Shown here: in pieces, positions 1 through 6,226 of the stretch | Numbering within the stretch: the stretch's first letter is position 1 | Layout: the number at the start of each line of letters is the position of its first letter | NCBI GenBank assembly: GCA_030550695.1 | Contig: JAUQOX010000030.1 | Coordinates: 1 to 17,496 of the forward strand | Direction: 5' to 3' | DNA: 17,496 bases | Source: Gemmatimonadota bacterium | GTDB taxonomy: Bacteria; Gemmatimonadota; Gemmatimonadetes; Longimicrobiales; Gaopeijiaceae | Notes under the pieces: model-generated | What the model was told of the DNA's origin: nothing | Database searches by the model: none | The model's input: only the letters and a program-made list of their open reading frames with translations | Position numbers and translations under genes: made by a program

Positions 1-263
1 GTTATCTTCAGATCTTATGTTCTCCAGGAAAGCAGGCTCCTCCAGGAGGAGCCCCCGGCAGGTCGCCAAACCATCCCCCCTCGAAAGGCCCGAACCTGGG
101 GCCCATGAGGGATGTACCGGAAATGCATCAGAAGGATAGACGTCTCCAGGGCCCCGAAGCAAGCACCGGCGTTGTTCTCCCTCTCCCTTCTCTCCGACCC
201 GCCCCGGCGAGGGAACCGTCACGCGGCCCCCTCGGCGGCCCCGAGGGCCTCCCCGGCCCGGCC
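1..263. other. region downstream of zapA at left edge
   Basis: This stretch contains no convincing protein gene; open frames here are short, G+C-rich and lack family resemblance. Its only notable content is the foldable segment at 30-175 and a G-rich, purine-rich stretch on the minus strand between zapA and that segment. Confidence 0.5.
30..175 (-). ncRNA. candidate structured RNA downstream of zapA (possible 6S RNA)
   Basis: On the minus strand this gene-free stretch can fold into a long rod. An outer 8-bp stem pairs 148-155 with 48-55 (with two wobble pairs). Both strands then have unpaired stretches, and a central hairpin at 72-114 contains a CATCCC/GGGATG stem and an apical GGGCCC/GGGCCT stem with a 7-nt loop. 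An alternative hairpin at 36-53 (GGCTCCTC/GAGGAGCC) overlaps the outer stem. In many bacteria 6S RNA lies directly downstream of zapA, and a rod with a central bubble is its hallmark. I cannot recognise conserved 6S sequence, so identity and ends are tentative. Confidence 0.35.
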
Positions 264-686
264 TTAGAGCAAGCGGGTCTGCGGATCGGTCTCCGGGGGT
301 CCGAGGTCCCCATCCGTCGCCTCGGGGCCGGCCTCCCTCCGCCCGGGCGGCCGCCTGGGCGGGGAAGCCTGACGGGGGGAACCTTCTCCGCCCTCAAGAG
401 CCCTCTCCAGCGCCGAGGTCAGCTCGGCCAAGCGCCGACGGGCCGCCTCCCGCTCCCCCTTCAGCTCCTCCTCCAGACGGAAAAGGTCGTCGGCCAGGGA
501 AAGGGCGGCCAGGATGGCTGCCTTGTGACTCTCCAGGGCCCCGGCCCGGGCACGGACCTCCCGGAGCCGCTCGTCCACGAGCCGGGCGCAGCGTAGGGTG
601 TAATCCGCCTCCACATTGGCCCGGAGAAGGTACTCCTCCCCCCCTATGGTCACCCGTACACTCTGCCCGTCTCGCCCGTCGCCCAT
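264..686 (-). CDS. zapA: cell division protein ZapA
   Basis: ZapA binds and cross-links FtsZ filaments, stabilising the Z-ring. The first 95 or so residues match the family: SVRVTIGGEEYLLRANVEADYTLRCARLVDERLREV is the N-terminal FtsZ-binding domain, and HKAAILAALSLADDLFRLEEELKGEREAARRRLAEL is the start of the coiled coil. The remaining 40 or so residues form a Pro/Arg/Gly-rich, probably disordered tail, making this 140-residue protein longer than the usual 100 or so. I choose the ATG at 686 with AGGAGA 10 nt upstream; a TTG at 692 would add two residues. It is the last gene of the pheST block. Confidence 0.9.
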   Translation of the reverse strand: MGDGRDGQSVRVTIGGEEYLLRANVEADYTLRCARLVDERLREVRARAGALESHKAAILAALSLADDLFRLEEELKGEREAARRRLAELTSALERALEGGEGSPRQASPPRRPPGRREAGPEATDGDLGPPETDPQTRLL

Positions 687-688
687 CC

Positions 689-1006
689 TCAAGCGTTCTC
701 CTGGAGGAAACGGACCCGGGCCAGCATCCGCTCGACGCCGGCGCGGGCCTCCGCGATTCGCTCTTTCAAGTCCCGGTTCTCCTCTTCCAGACGGCGGATG
801 CGGTCCAGGAGTTCAGAGGGCGTCTCTTGTCCCTGGAGGAATCTTTGCAGCTGTTCCTCCAGCTCCGCCGTCCTGGCCCGGCACTCCCCCAGTTCCCCTT
901 CCAGCTCCGCGAGCCTGAGGGTGGTGGCTTGCACCAACTCCGCCAGACGGAGCCAACCGGATTCCACCCCCGGACCCTGGCTCCCGTCAGCGCCGGGGCC
1001 AGACAC
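689..1006 (-). CDS. small coiled-coil protein, ZapB-like by context
   Basis: A 105-residue product made almost entirely of heptad-rich charged helix from about residue 18 to the end (LAELEGELGECRARTAELEEQL and LLDRIRRLEEENRDLKERI), after a short Gly/Ser-rich N-terminus. No enzymatic motif, signal peptide or membrane segment is visible. The GTG start at 1006 is supported by GGGAGGAG a few bases upstream and overlaps pheT by 20 nt; the stop is 2 nt before the zapA ATG. Its tight link to zapA and its all-coiled-coil form suggest a division-associated partner similar to ZapB, but coiled coils look alike and I cannot prove homology. Confidence 0.75.
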   Translation of the reverse strand: MSGPGADGSQGPGVESGWLRLAELVQATTLRLAELEGELGECRARTAELEEQLQRFLQGQETPSELLDRIRRLEEENRDLKERIAEARAGVERMLARVRFLQENA

Positions 1007-3398
1007 CCAGCTCCTCCCGTAACGCGGTGAGCACGCTCTCCACAGCGCTCTCCACCTCTTCGTCGGTAAGGGTCCGATCCTCCGCCTGAAATCTCAACCG
1101 GAAAGCTATGGAGCGGTGGCCCGCAGGGATCCTTTCTCCCTCATAGACATCGAAGGGGACCAGCCCCCGAAGGAGCCCCCCTCCCGCCCTCCGGATGCAA
1201 GCCTCAACTTGGGCCGCCCGCATGCCCTTGGGAAGGAGGAGGGCCAGGTCCCTCTCCACCGCCGGAAACACGGGAACGGGATCCACCACGCGCCCCGACG
1301 ACGCTCGGGGCGGAACCGTCAGGACCAACTCGGCCCCCCAGACCGCTCCGGCCCAAGGCGGCAGATCCAGGGCCCCCTTCGCCACCCGCCCCCCCCATCC
1401 CAGGACGGTCCCGTCCCCTGCCGTCACCGTGAACCCCTCTTCGTTGAGGATCCCGACTCCCGCCGGAGCCCCTTCTCGAAGCTCCCAGGACCCGTCGGTG
1501 AGGAAGCGGACCAATCGGGCCAGCAACCCCTTGAGGTCCCAAAGGTCCAGGTCACGCCCACCTCCGCTCCAATGCAACGGGGCGCTTCCGCCGGTGAGGA
1601 CCAAGGCCACGTGGGACTCCTCCCGAGGAGGCCCTTCCCCCTCCGCCGGGGCACGGAACACGGTGCCCACCTCGAAGAGCCGCACGTCTCGCTGGCCCCT
1701 CGCGAAGTTCAGCTCCACCCTCCGGAGGAGGCCCGGAAGGAGGAGCCTGCGCAGGGCCGGCTCGGGGGACCACACGGGGTTGACGAGCTCCACCTCGCCT
1801 TCGCCCCGGGGCACGAAGGGCATGGTCTGGGCCTCCAGGATTCCGGCGCCGGCCAGCAGGTTCCGAACCCCGTCCTCCAGGACGAAGAGAGGGTGGTCCG
1901 GGACCGTTCCCGGTCGGAAGGGCCCCAGCTCCGAGGGGAACCGATCGTATCCGTAGGCCCGGGCCACCTCCTCCAGGAGGTCCACTTCCCGGACCACGTC
2001 GTAGAATCGGAAGCCCGGAACCCGAACCCTCAGGGCCTCTCTTCCGTCGTCCTCCACCTGGAACCCCAAGGGCTCCAGAAGCCCCCGGAGCTCCGAGGAC
2101 GTCAGGGAGATTCCCAGGAAGGACTTCACCCGGCTCAAGCGGAGGGGCAGGTGGGGAGCCGTCCACGGCTTGGGGTGAACGTCCAAGACCAGGACCTCGT
2201 CCTCCCCCCCTGCCACCGCCCGCAAGATCTCCAAGGTTCGCAGGAGGGCCGGAACCAACCCCGCGGGATCCACCCCCCGCTCGAAACGGAAACTGGCCTC
2301 CGTAGAGAGCCCCAAGGCCCGCCGCGTGCGGCGGATCGACCCGGGTTCGAACCAGGCGCATTCCAGGAGCACTTCCGTGGTGGCCGCGCTGACCTCGGAC
2401 TCCGCCCCCCCCATGACCCCCGCCACGGCCACCGGCCCCGCGTGGTCGCAGATGGCCAGCATTCCCTGGGACAGTCGCCGGTCCACCCCGTCCAGAGTCC
2501 GGATCAGCTCCCCCTCACGGCTCCGGCGCACCACCACGCCTCCCCGGAGCCGGCCCAGGTCGAAGGCATGAAGCGGCTGCCCCAGTTCCAGCAGCACGTA
2601 GTTCGTGGCGTCCACCACGTTGTTGATGGGCCGGGCTCCCGCTGCCCGAAGTCTCCGTTGCAGCCACGCCGGGGACGGCCCCACACGGACCCCTCGGACG
2701 ACGGCACCGAGATAACGGTGGCACAGGTCCGGGTCCTCGACCCGTACTTCGATCCCTCCGCCTTCCACCCGATCCTTCCCCTCGACCCACCGGATCCTCG
2801 GGGGGATGGCCCCTTCCACGGGGGGAACCACCCCGGCCCCCCCCAGGCCCAACGCCGAGGCCAGCTCCCGGGCCACCCCCAGGTGGCTGAGAAGATCCCC
2901 CCGGTTGGCCGTGACCTCCACATCCAGACGCCAGTCGTCCAGCCCCAGGGCTTCCGCCAAGGACAGGCCGGGGGCAAGTCCTGCTTCCAGCTCCAGAAGC
3001 CCCCCGGCGTCGGGCCCCAGGCCCAGTTCCGCCTCGGAGCAGAGCATGCCCTCGGAGGGCACGCCCCGAATGTGGGCGGTTTCGATTCGGACACCCCCGG
3101 CCAGCGTGACCCCCGGCGGCGCATAGGGGTAGGACCCTCCCACCCGGACGTTGGGGGCCCCGCAGACCACCTGCACCAGCCGGGCACCCGTCCGCACCTG
3201 GCACACCCGGAGGTGGGGGGCGTGGGGGTGGGGCGCCAAGGCCTCCACCCTGCCCACCGATAAACCCTCGATTCCCGCCGCCAGGGGCAGGATCTCCTCC
3301 ACAGGGGCCCCCCGCAAAGCCAACAGCTCGGCCACTTCCCCGGGGGCACGATCCAGATCGGGCAGAAGGGCACGGAGCCACCGATAGGAGATGTTCAT
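987..3398 (-). CDS. pheT: phenylalanyl-tRNA synthetase beta subunit
   Basis: PheT forms the other half of the tetramer and provides tRNA binding and editing of Tyr-tRNA-Phe. The 803-residue product has the expected domains in order. It begins MNISYRWLRALLPDL, then an OB-fold tRNA-binding domain around residues 40-150 (VCGAPNVRVG, HIRGVPSEGMLCSEAELGLG). The B3/B4 editing region contains NNVVDATNYVLLELGQPLHAFD, followed by B5 and a catalytic-like domain (DLLEEVARAYGYDRFP). The FDX-ACB anticodon-binding domain forms the last 95 residues (PVFPAVERDLALLLP to the C-terminus). The ATG overlaps the pheS stop, so production of the two subunits is probably coupled. The 3' end overlaps the next small gene by 20 nt. 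Confidence 0.98.
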   Translation of the reverse strand: MNISYRWLRALLPDLDRAPGEVAELLALRGAPVEEILPLAAGIEGLSVGRVEALAPHPHAPHLRVCQVRTGARLVQVVCGAPNVRVGGSYPYAPPGVTLAGGVRIETAHIRGVPSEGMLCSEAELGLGPDAGGLLELEAGLAPGLSLAEALGLDDWRLDVEVTANRGDLLSHLGVARELASALGLGGAGVVPPVEGAIPPRIRWVEGKDRVEGGGIEVRVEDPDLCHRYLGAVVRGVRVGPSPAWLQRRLRAAGARPINNVVDATNYVLLELGQPLHAFDLGRLRGGVVVRRSREGELIRTLDGVDRRLSQGMLAICDHAGPVAVAGVMGGAESEVSAATTEVLLECAWFEPGSIRRTRRALGLSTEASFRFERGVDPAGLVPALLRTLEILRAVAGGEDEVLVLDVHPKPWTAPHLPLRLSRVKSFLGISLTSSELRGLLEPLGFQVEDDGREALRVRVPGFRFYDVVREVDLLEEVARAYGYDRFPSELGPFRPGTVPDHPLFVLEDGVRNLLAGAGILEAQTMPFVPRGEGEVELVNPVWSPEPALRRLLLPGLLRRVELNFARGQRDVRLFEVGTVFRAPAEGEGPPREESHVALVLTGGSAPLHWSGGGRDLDLWDLKGLLARLVRFLTDGSWELREGAPAGVGILNEEGFTVTAGDGTVLGWGGRVAKGALDLPPWAGAVWGAELVLTVPPRASSGRVVDPVPVFPAVERDLALLLPKGMRAAQVEACIRRAGGGLLRGLVPFDVYEGERIPAGHRSIAFRLRFQAEDRTLTDEEVESAVESVLTALREELGVWPRR

Positions 3399-4429
3399 GG
3401 CAGAGCCAGCTGACCGAGGAGGCGCACGTCGTTGTCGAAGAACACCCGAATGTCCTTGATCCCGAACTTGAGGGCCGCGATCCGCGCCGGTCCCATGCCG
3501 AAGGCAAAGCCCGTATAGCGCTCAGGGTCGATCCCCACGTTCTCCAGGACCGCCGGATCCACCATCCCCGCGCCCATGATCTCCAGCCAAGGGGTCTCCT
3601 CCACCGAACCGTCGGCCTTGGTCACGACCCGTTTCACGTCCACCTCGGCGCTGGGCTCGGTGAAGGGGAAGAAGGAGGGCCGGAAACGCACACGGGTCTC
3701 CGGACCCCAAAAGCGCCGGGCGAATTCCGCGAGGGTGGCCTTGAAGTCCACGAAGCTGATCCCCTCGTCCACCACCAGACCTTCCAGCTGCATGAAGGCG
3801 GGGGTGTGGGTCGGATCGGGGGTATCCCGCCGGTAGACCATACCCGGGGCGATGATGCGGACGGGAGGTGGGTACTTCTCCAAGACCCGGACCTGCACGG
3901 GGGAGGTGTGGGTGCGAAGGAGATAGCCCCCCTTGAGGTAGAAGGTGTCGGCCTCGTCCACCACCGGATGATCCAGAGGCGTGTTCAGGGCCACGAAGTT
4001 GTACCACTCCGATTCCACCTCGGGGCCCCGGGCCCGGGTGAACCCCAGGCTCCGGAAGATTTCCCAGATCTCGTCCACCACCTGCAGCACAGGGTGCTTG
4101 GCACCCCGCCAGGCTTCTCGCCCCGGCAGGGACAAGTCCAGTTCTTCACGGCCGGCCGAAGCCGCCCGATCCAGGAGTGACTTCCGTTCCCGCCAAGCCG
4201 CCTCCACGGCATCCCTCACCCGATTGGCTTCGGATCCTACCCGCGGACGCTCTTGGGGGGGAAGGCTTCCCAAACTGCGGAGAATAGCGGAGATCCGCCC
4301 GTCTTTCCGACCCAGATACCTCACCCGTAGGGCCTCCAGGGTAGCGGCATCGGAAGCATGGCGGACGGCGGTGAGCGCCTCGACTTCCAGCGAGCGCAAG
4401 GCCTCCAGAAGTGAATCGGAATCGTCCAT
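3395..4429 (-). CDS. pheS: phenylalanyl-tRNA synthetase alpha subunit
   Basis: PheS is the catalytic subunit of the (alpha-beta)2 enzyme that charges tRNA-Phe. The 344-residue product has the N-terminal coiled-coil domain, RYLGRKDGRISAILRSLGSL, then the class II core. That core includes LLRTHTSPVQVR, motif 2 (GMVYRRDTPDPTHTPAFMQLEG) and motif 3 (GFAFGMGPARIAALKFGI). Compared with the usual GMGPERIA and FHQ patterns, this protein has Ala for Glu and Met for His at those positions; the fold is clearly intact. I start at the ATG at 4429 because it opens the normal N-terminus; the frame runs on to 4582 through low-complexity spacer. The stop overlaps the pheT start by 4 nt (ATGA). Confidence 0.98.
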   Translation of the reverse strand: MDDSDSLLEALRSLEVEALTAVRHASDAATLEALRVRYLGRKDGRISAILRSLGSLPPQERPRVGSEANRVRDAVEAAWRERKSLLDRAASAGREELDLSLPGREAWRGAKHPVLQVVDEIWEIFRSLGFTRARGPEVESEWYNFVALNTPLDHPVVDEADTFYLKGGYLLRTHTSPVQVRVLEKYPPPVRIIAPGMVYRRDTPDPTHTPAFMQLEGLVVDEGISFVDFKATLAEFARRFWGPETRVRFRPSFFPFTEPSAEVDVKRVVTKADGSVEETPWLEIMGAGMVDPAVLENVGIDPERYTGFAFGMGPARIAALKFGIKDIRVFFDNDVRLLGQLALP

Positions 4430-4440
4430 GCGGATAACCT

Positions 4441-4470
4441 TTTGTATTACTGCGGGAAAGCTTCTGTCAT
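4441..4470 (-). promoter_or_regulatory. possible pheST promoter
   Basis: ATGACA (4465-4470, 5 of 6 to the -35 consensus) and TACAAA (4441-4446, 4 of 6 to the -10 consensus) are 18 nt apart on the minus strand. The start point would fall only a few bases before the pheS ATG, leaving little room for a leader, so the assignment is weak. Confidence 0.25.
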
Positions 4471-4626
4471 CTCTCTCCCGATCTCCCCACCCCTCTCCCA
4501 CGCCCGGCCGGCCCCGTCCCCTCCTTCTCCCCGCCCGACGCCAAGGATGCCTGGATGGCCGGCGGAGGATCCTGCCCCGCACTCCACCCGCGGACCGTGG
4601 TGGCCGGGATCTGCCTAACCTAAGGC

Positions 4627-4662
4627 AAAGGGCCCCACGGCAAAATGGCCGTGAAGCCCTTT
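4627..4662 (-). terminator. strong stem-loop between rplT and pheS
   Basis: Fifteen continuous base pairs (13 Watson-Crick and two U-G) with a 6-nt loop CATTTT begin 22 nt after the rplT stop. The 3' arm ends in CCCTTT followed by GCCTTAGG, so the U-run is short and interrupted. It may be a partial terminator or attenuator that lowers pheST expression relative to the ribosomal genes, or an mRNA-protecting or processing hairpin. Confidence 0.5.
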
Positions 4663-4684
4663 TCCGACCGACCGCCCCGAAGGT

Positions 4685-5050
4685 TCACCCCAGCTTGGCG
4701 AGCCCCTCCTTGGCCCGGTCGGTCAGGTCCTTGAAAGCTGCAGGATCCCTCACCGCAAGGTCGGCCAGGGCCTTCCGATCCAGCTCCACGCCGGCCCGCT
4801 TCAAACCACAGATGAAACGGGAGTAGGAAAGATCGTGGAGCCTGGCGGCGGCATTGATGCGGGTAATCCACAGGGCGCGGAAATCGCCCTTCTTCCTCTT
4901 CCGGTGCCGATAGGCATGCTCCCAGCCTTTCTCCACCGCGTCCTTGGCTACCCGCCACAGGTTCTTCCGACCGCCGAAGTATCCTTTAGCGACCTTGAAA
5001 ATCTTCTTCTTGCGGTCCTTTCGCGCCGGAGCACGCGTTGCACGGGGCAT
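4685..5050 (-). CDS. rplT: 50S ribosomal protein L20
   Basis: L20 binds 23S rRNA early in large-subunit assembly and is also the autoregulator of the infC-rpmI-rplT operon in several bacteria. The 121-residue product has the basic N-terminal extension and the family motifs KGYFGGRKNLWRVAKDAV, YRHRKRKKGDFRALWITRIN and YSRFICGLKRAGVELDRK. The ATG has a near-perfect Shine-Dalgarno sequence AAAGGAGG 6 nt upstream. Length and sequence are normal. A strong hairpin follows 22 nt after the stop. Confidence 0.99.
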   Translation of the reverse strand: MPRATRAPARKDRKKKIFKVAKGYFGGRKNLWRVAKDAVEKGWEHAYRHRKRKKGDFRALWITRINAAARLHDLSYSRFICGLKRAGVELDRKALADLAVRDPAAFKDLTDRAKEGLAKLG

Positions 5051-5066
5051 GAGAAACCTCCTTTCC

Positions 5067-5261
5067 TCAGCTCAGGAGGAGGCGCTTCATGCGCCTCTCG
5101 TCGGCCCTGGAGACCAGGGTGGGACTCCGCAGCCGGCGCTTCCGTTTCCGGTTCTTCTTGGTCAGGATGTGGCTCTTGTTGGCCCGACGCCGGCGGATCC
5201 TGCCGCTGGCCGTGAGCCGAAGGCGCTTCGCTGCGCCTTTGTTCGTCTTCATTTTGGGCAT
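5067..5261 (-). CDS. rpmI: 50S ribosomal protein L35
   Basis: This 64-residue, strongly basic protein starts MPKMKTNKGAAKRLRLTASG, the L35 signature, and continues with RANKSHILTKKNRKRKRRLR. It is a small structural protein of the large subunit. The ATG has GGAGA 7 nt upstream. It sits in the standard order infC-rpmI-rplT, 16 nt before rplT. In E. coli, expression of this gene is controlled by L20 binding near the infC-rpmI junction; the 101-nt spacer here has GGCGCC repeats that could form structure. Confidence 0.98.
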   Translation of the reverse strand: MPKMKTNKGAAKRLRLTASGRIRRRRANKSHILTKKNRKRKRRLRSPTLVSRADERRMKRLLLS

Positions 5262-5362
5262 GATCGTCTCTCCAGGTTCCGCCGGCCCCGGCTCAAGGCG
5301 CCCTGCCATCCCGGGGCGCCCTCTCCCCGCAGCCGACCCGTACCCTGTTGTTCCCCGTTCTC

Positions 5363-5881
5363 CTATCTGGCCTTGAGGGGAGCCATCACCATGAACATCA
5401 CTCTCCCCTCGAAGCTGGGCTCCGCCTCCACTTTCCCCACGTCCGACAGATCCGCCTTGAGCCTCTCCAGCACCTCGAGGCCTAGTTCCGCGTGGGCAAT
5501 TTGGCGCCCCCGGAACATCATGGTCAGGCGGACCTTGTTTCCCTCCTCCAGGAAACGGCGGGCGTGACGGGTCTTGAATTCGTAATCGTGCTCCTCGATG
5601 CCGGGGCGGAACTTCACTTCCTTGACCTGGATCTGATGCTGTTTCTTCCGAGCCTCCCGTGCGGCCCGCGCCTGTTCGTACCGGTACTTCCCGTAATCCA
5701 TCATCTTGACCACGGGGGGCCGGGCATCGGGGGCCACCTCCACCAGATCCAAGCCTTTTTCTTCGGCCCTGGCCCGGGCTTCGTCGATGGAAACGATGCC
5801 GATCTGCTGGCCGTCCTCGGCGATGAGACGCACAGGGCTGATGCGGATCTGCTCGTTGACTCGGACCCTTTGCTCTTTGAT
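5363..5881 (-). CDS. infC: translation initiation factor IF-3 (non-canonical AUC start)
   Basis: IF-3 binds the 30S subunit, prevents premature 50S joining and checks the start codon. From ATC at 5881 the product has 172 residues: an N-terminal domain RVRVNEQIRISPVRLIAEDG and GIVSIDEARARAEEKGLDLVEVAP, a linker with DYGKYRYEQ, and a C-terminal domain with KEVKFRPGIEEHDYEFKTRHARRFL and GRQIAHAELG. A start at GTG 5833 would delete the conserved VNEQIR segment. Upstream of it no ATG, GTG or TTG occurs before an in-frame TGA. GGAGGAGGG lies 7 nt before ATC, so ATC is the likely start. Rare start codons are a known family trait that lets IF-3 repress its own mRNA. rpmI follows after 101 nt. Confidence 0.93.
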   Translation of the reverse strand: MKEQRVRVNEQIRISPVRLIAEDGQQIGIVSIDEARARAEEKGLDLVEVAPDARPPVVKMMDYGKYRYEQARAAREARKKQHQIQVKEVKFRPGIEEHDYEFKTRHARRFLEEGNKVRLTMMFRGRQIAHAELGLEVLERLKADLSDVGKVEAEPSFEGRVMFMVMAPLKAR

Positions 5882-5900
5882 GGTCGAACCCTCCTCCGGC

Positions 5901-5920
5901 CGGGGGGATCAAGCCCCCCG
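5901..5920 (-). promoter_or_regulatory. hairpin just before the infC ribosome binding site
   Basis: A perfect 7-bp G/C stem (CGGGGGG with CCCCCCG) with loop CTTGAT ends 3 nt before the GGAGGAGGG Shine-Dalgarno sequence at 5889-5897. The C-rich arm could alternatively pair with the G-rich Shine-Dalgarno region, so it may tune translation initiation of infC. The role is inferred. Confidence 0.35.
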
Positions 5921-5953
5921 CATTGGTTTCGTTCCGCGACCCTACCGCCCAAC

Positions 5954-5975
5954 AAAAAACCCGGGCGGTCCCGGG
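5954..5975 (-). terminator. intrinsic terminator upstream of infC (thrS end or infC attenuator)
   Basis: A CCCGGG/CCCGGG stem with an ACCG loop is followed directly by six U residues (plus-strand A-run at 5954-5959); wobble pairs extend the stem. It is the clearest Rho-independent terminator in the window. It may simply end thrS transcription, or act as a regulated attenuator of infC-rpmI-rplT if the promoter at 6105-6132 is real. Confidence 0.75.
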
Positions 5976-6104
5976 CCTCAAAGCAGATCCTGGGCGCTCT
6001 TTCCTTGATGAGCGCCCCTCCCTGTCTTCGGACCCGGCGGCTCCCTCGCCGAGGCGGGGGCCGAAAGGTGGGGGAAAAGCCCCTCTTCCATGTACCGGCG
6101 TTGA

Positions 6105-6132
6105 AAGATACGCCCCGGGCCTGGCAAATCAA
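6105..6132 (-). promoter_or_regulatory. possible infC operon promoter
   Basis: On the minus strand TTGATT (6127-6132) and TATCTT (6105-6110) are separated by 16 nt, the same -10 sequence and spacing as in the groESL promoter. Transcription would start near 6098, giving an infC leader of about 215 nt that includes the terminator at 5954-5975. Each box matches consensus at 4 of 6 positions. Confidence 0.4.
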
Positions 6133-6226
6133 GCCGGCCAGCCTCAACAGAAGCCGTCTTGGAGTTTCCCGAGCCGCCTTTTTGCCCTTGGCGGCGGGGG
6201 CAGCAGACGCAGGGGCCGGCCCCCCT

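Larger units (their letters stand above)
5882..6226. other. thrS-infC intergenic region: likely infC leader
   Basis: These 345 bases carry no supported protein gene but are rich in structure on the minus strand. From thrS downward they hold a stem GCCGCC/GGCGGC (6173-6195), a promoter-like pair (6105-6132), an 8-bp stem-loop (5992-6017), an intrinsic terminator (5954-5975) and a 7-bp hairpin (5901-5920) four nucleotides before the infC Shine-Dalgarno sequence. A 37-codon open frame starting at 6091 has no ribosome binding site and is probably chance. The arrangement resembles the L20-controlled attenuation leaders of infC operons, but I cannot match a known L20 site by eye. Confidence 0.6.

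Noticed and set aside
1..175. SRP 4.5S RNA at the left edge
   Set aside because: The conserved GGAAGCAG-type apical motif of SRP RNA is not present in a suitable hairpin loop.
1116..3263. A 715-codon plus-strand frame opposite pheT
   Set aside because: It is a shadow of pheT in G+C-rich sequence, with low-complexity Pro/Arg/Gly/His translation.
4430..4626. T-box riboswitch before pheS (a GGGTGGAGTGCGGGG segment loosely resembles the T-box sequence)
   Set aside because: The match to AGGGTGGNACCGCG is poor, and no following terminator/antiterminator pair is visible.
5978..6091. A 37-codon minus-strand open frame ending just before the terminator upstream of infC, like a leader peptide
   Set aside because: It has no Shine-Dalgarno sequence and no run of Thr or other regulatory codons; chance is more likely, though it would be worth checking for conservation.
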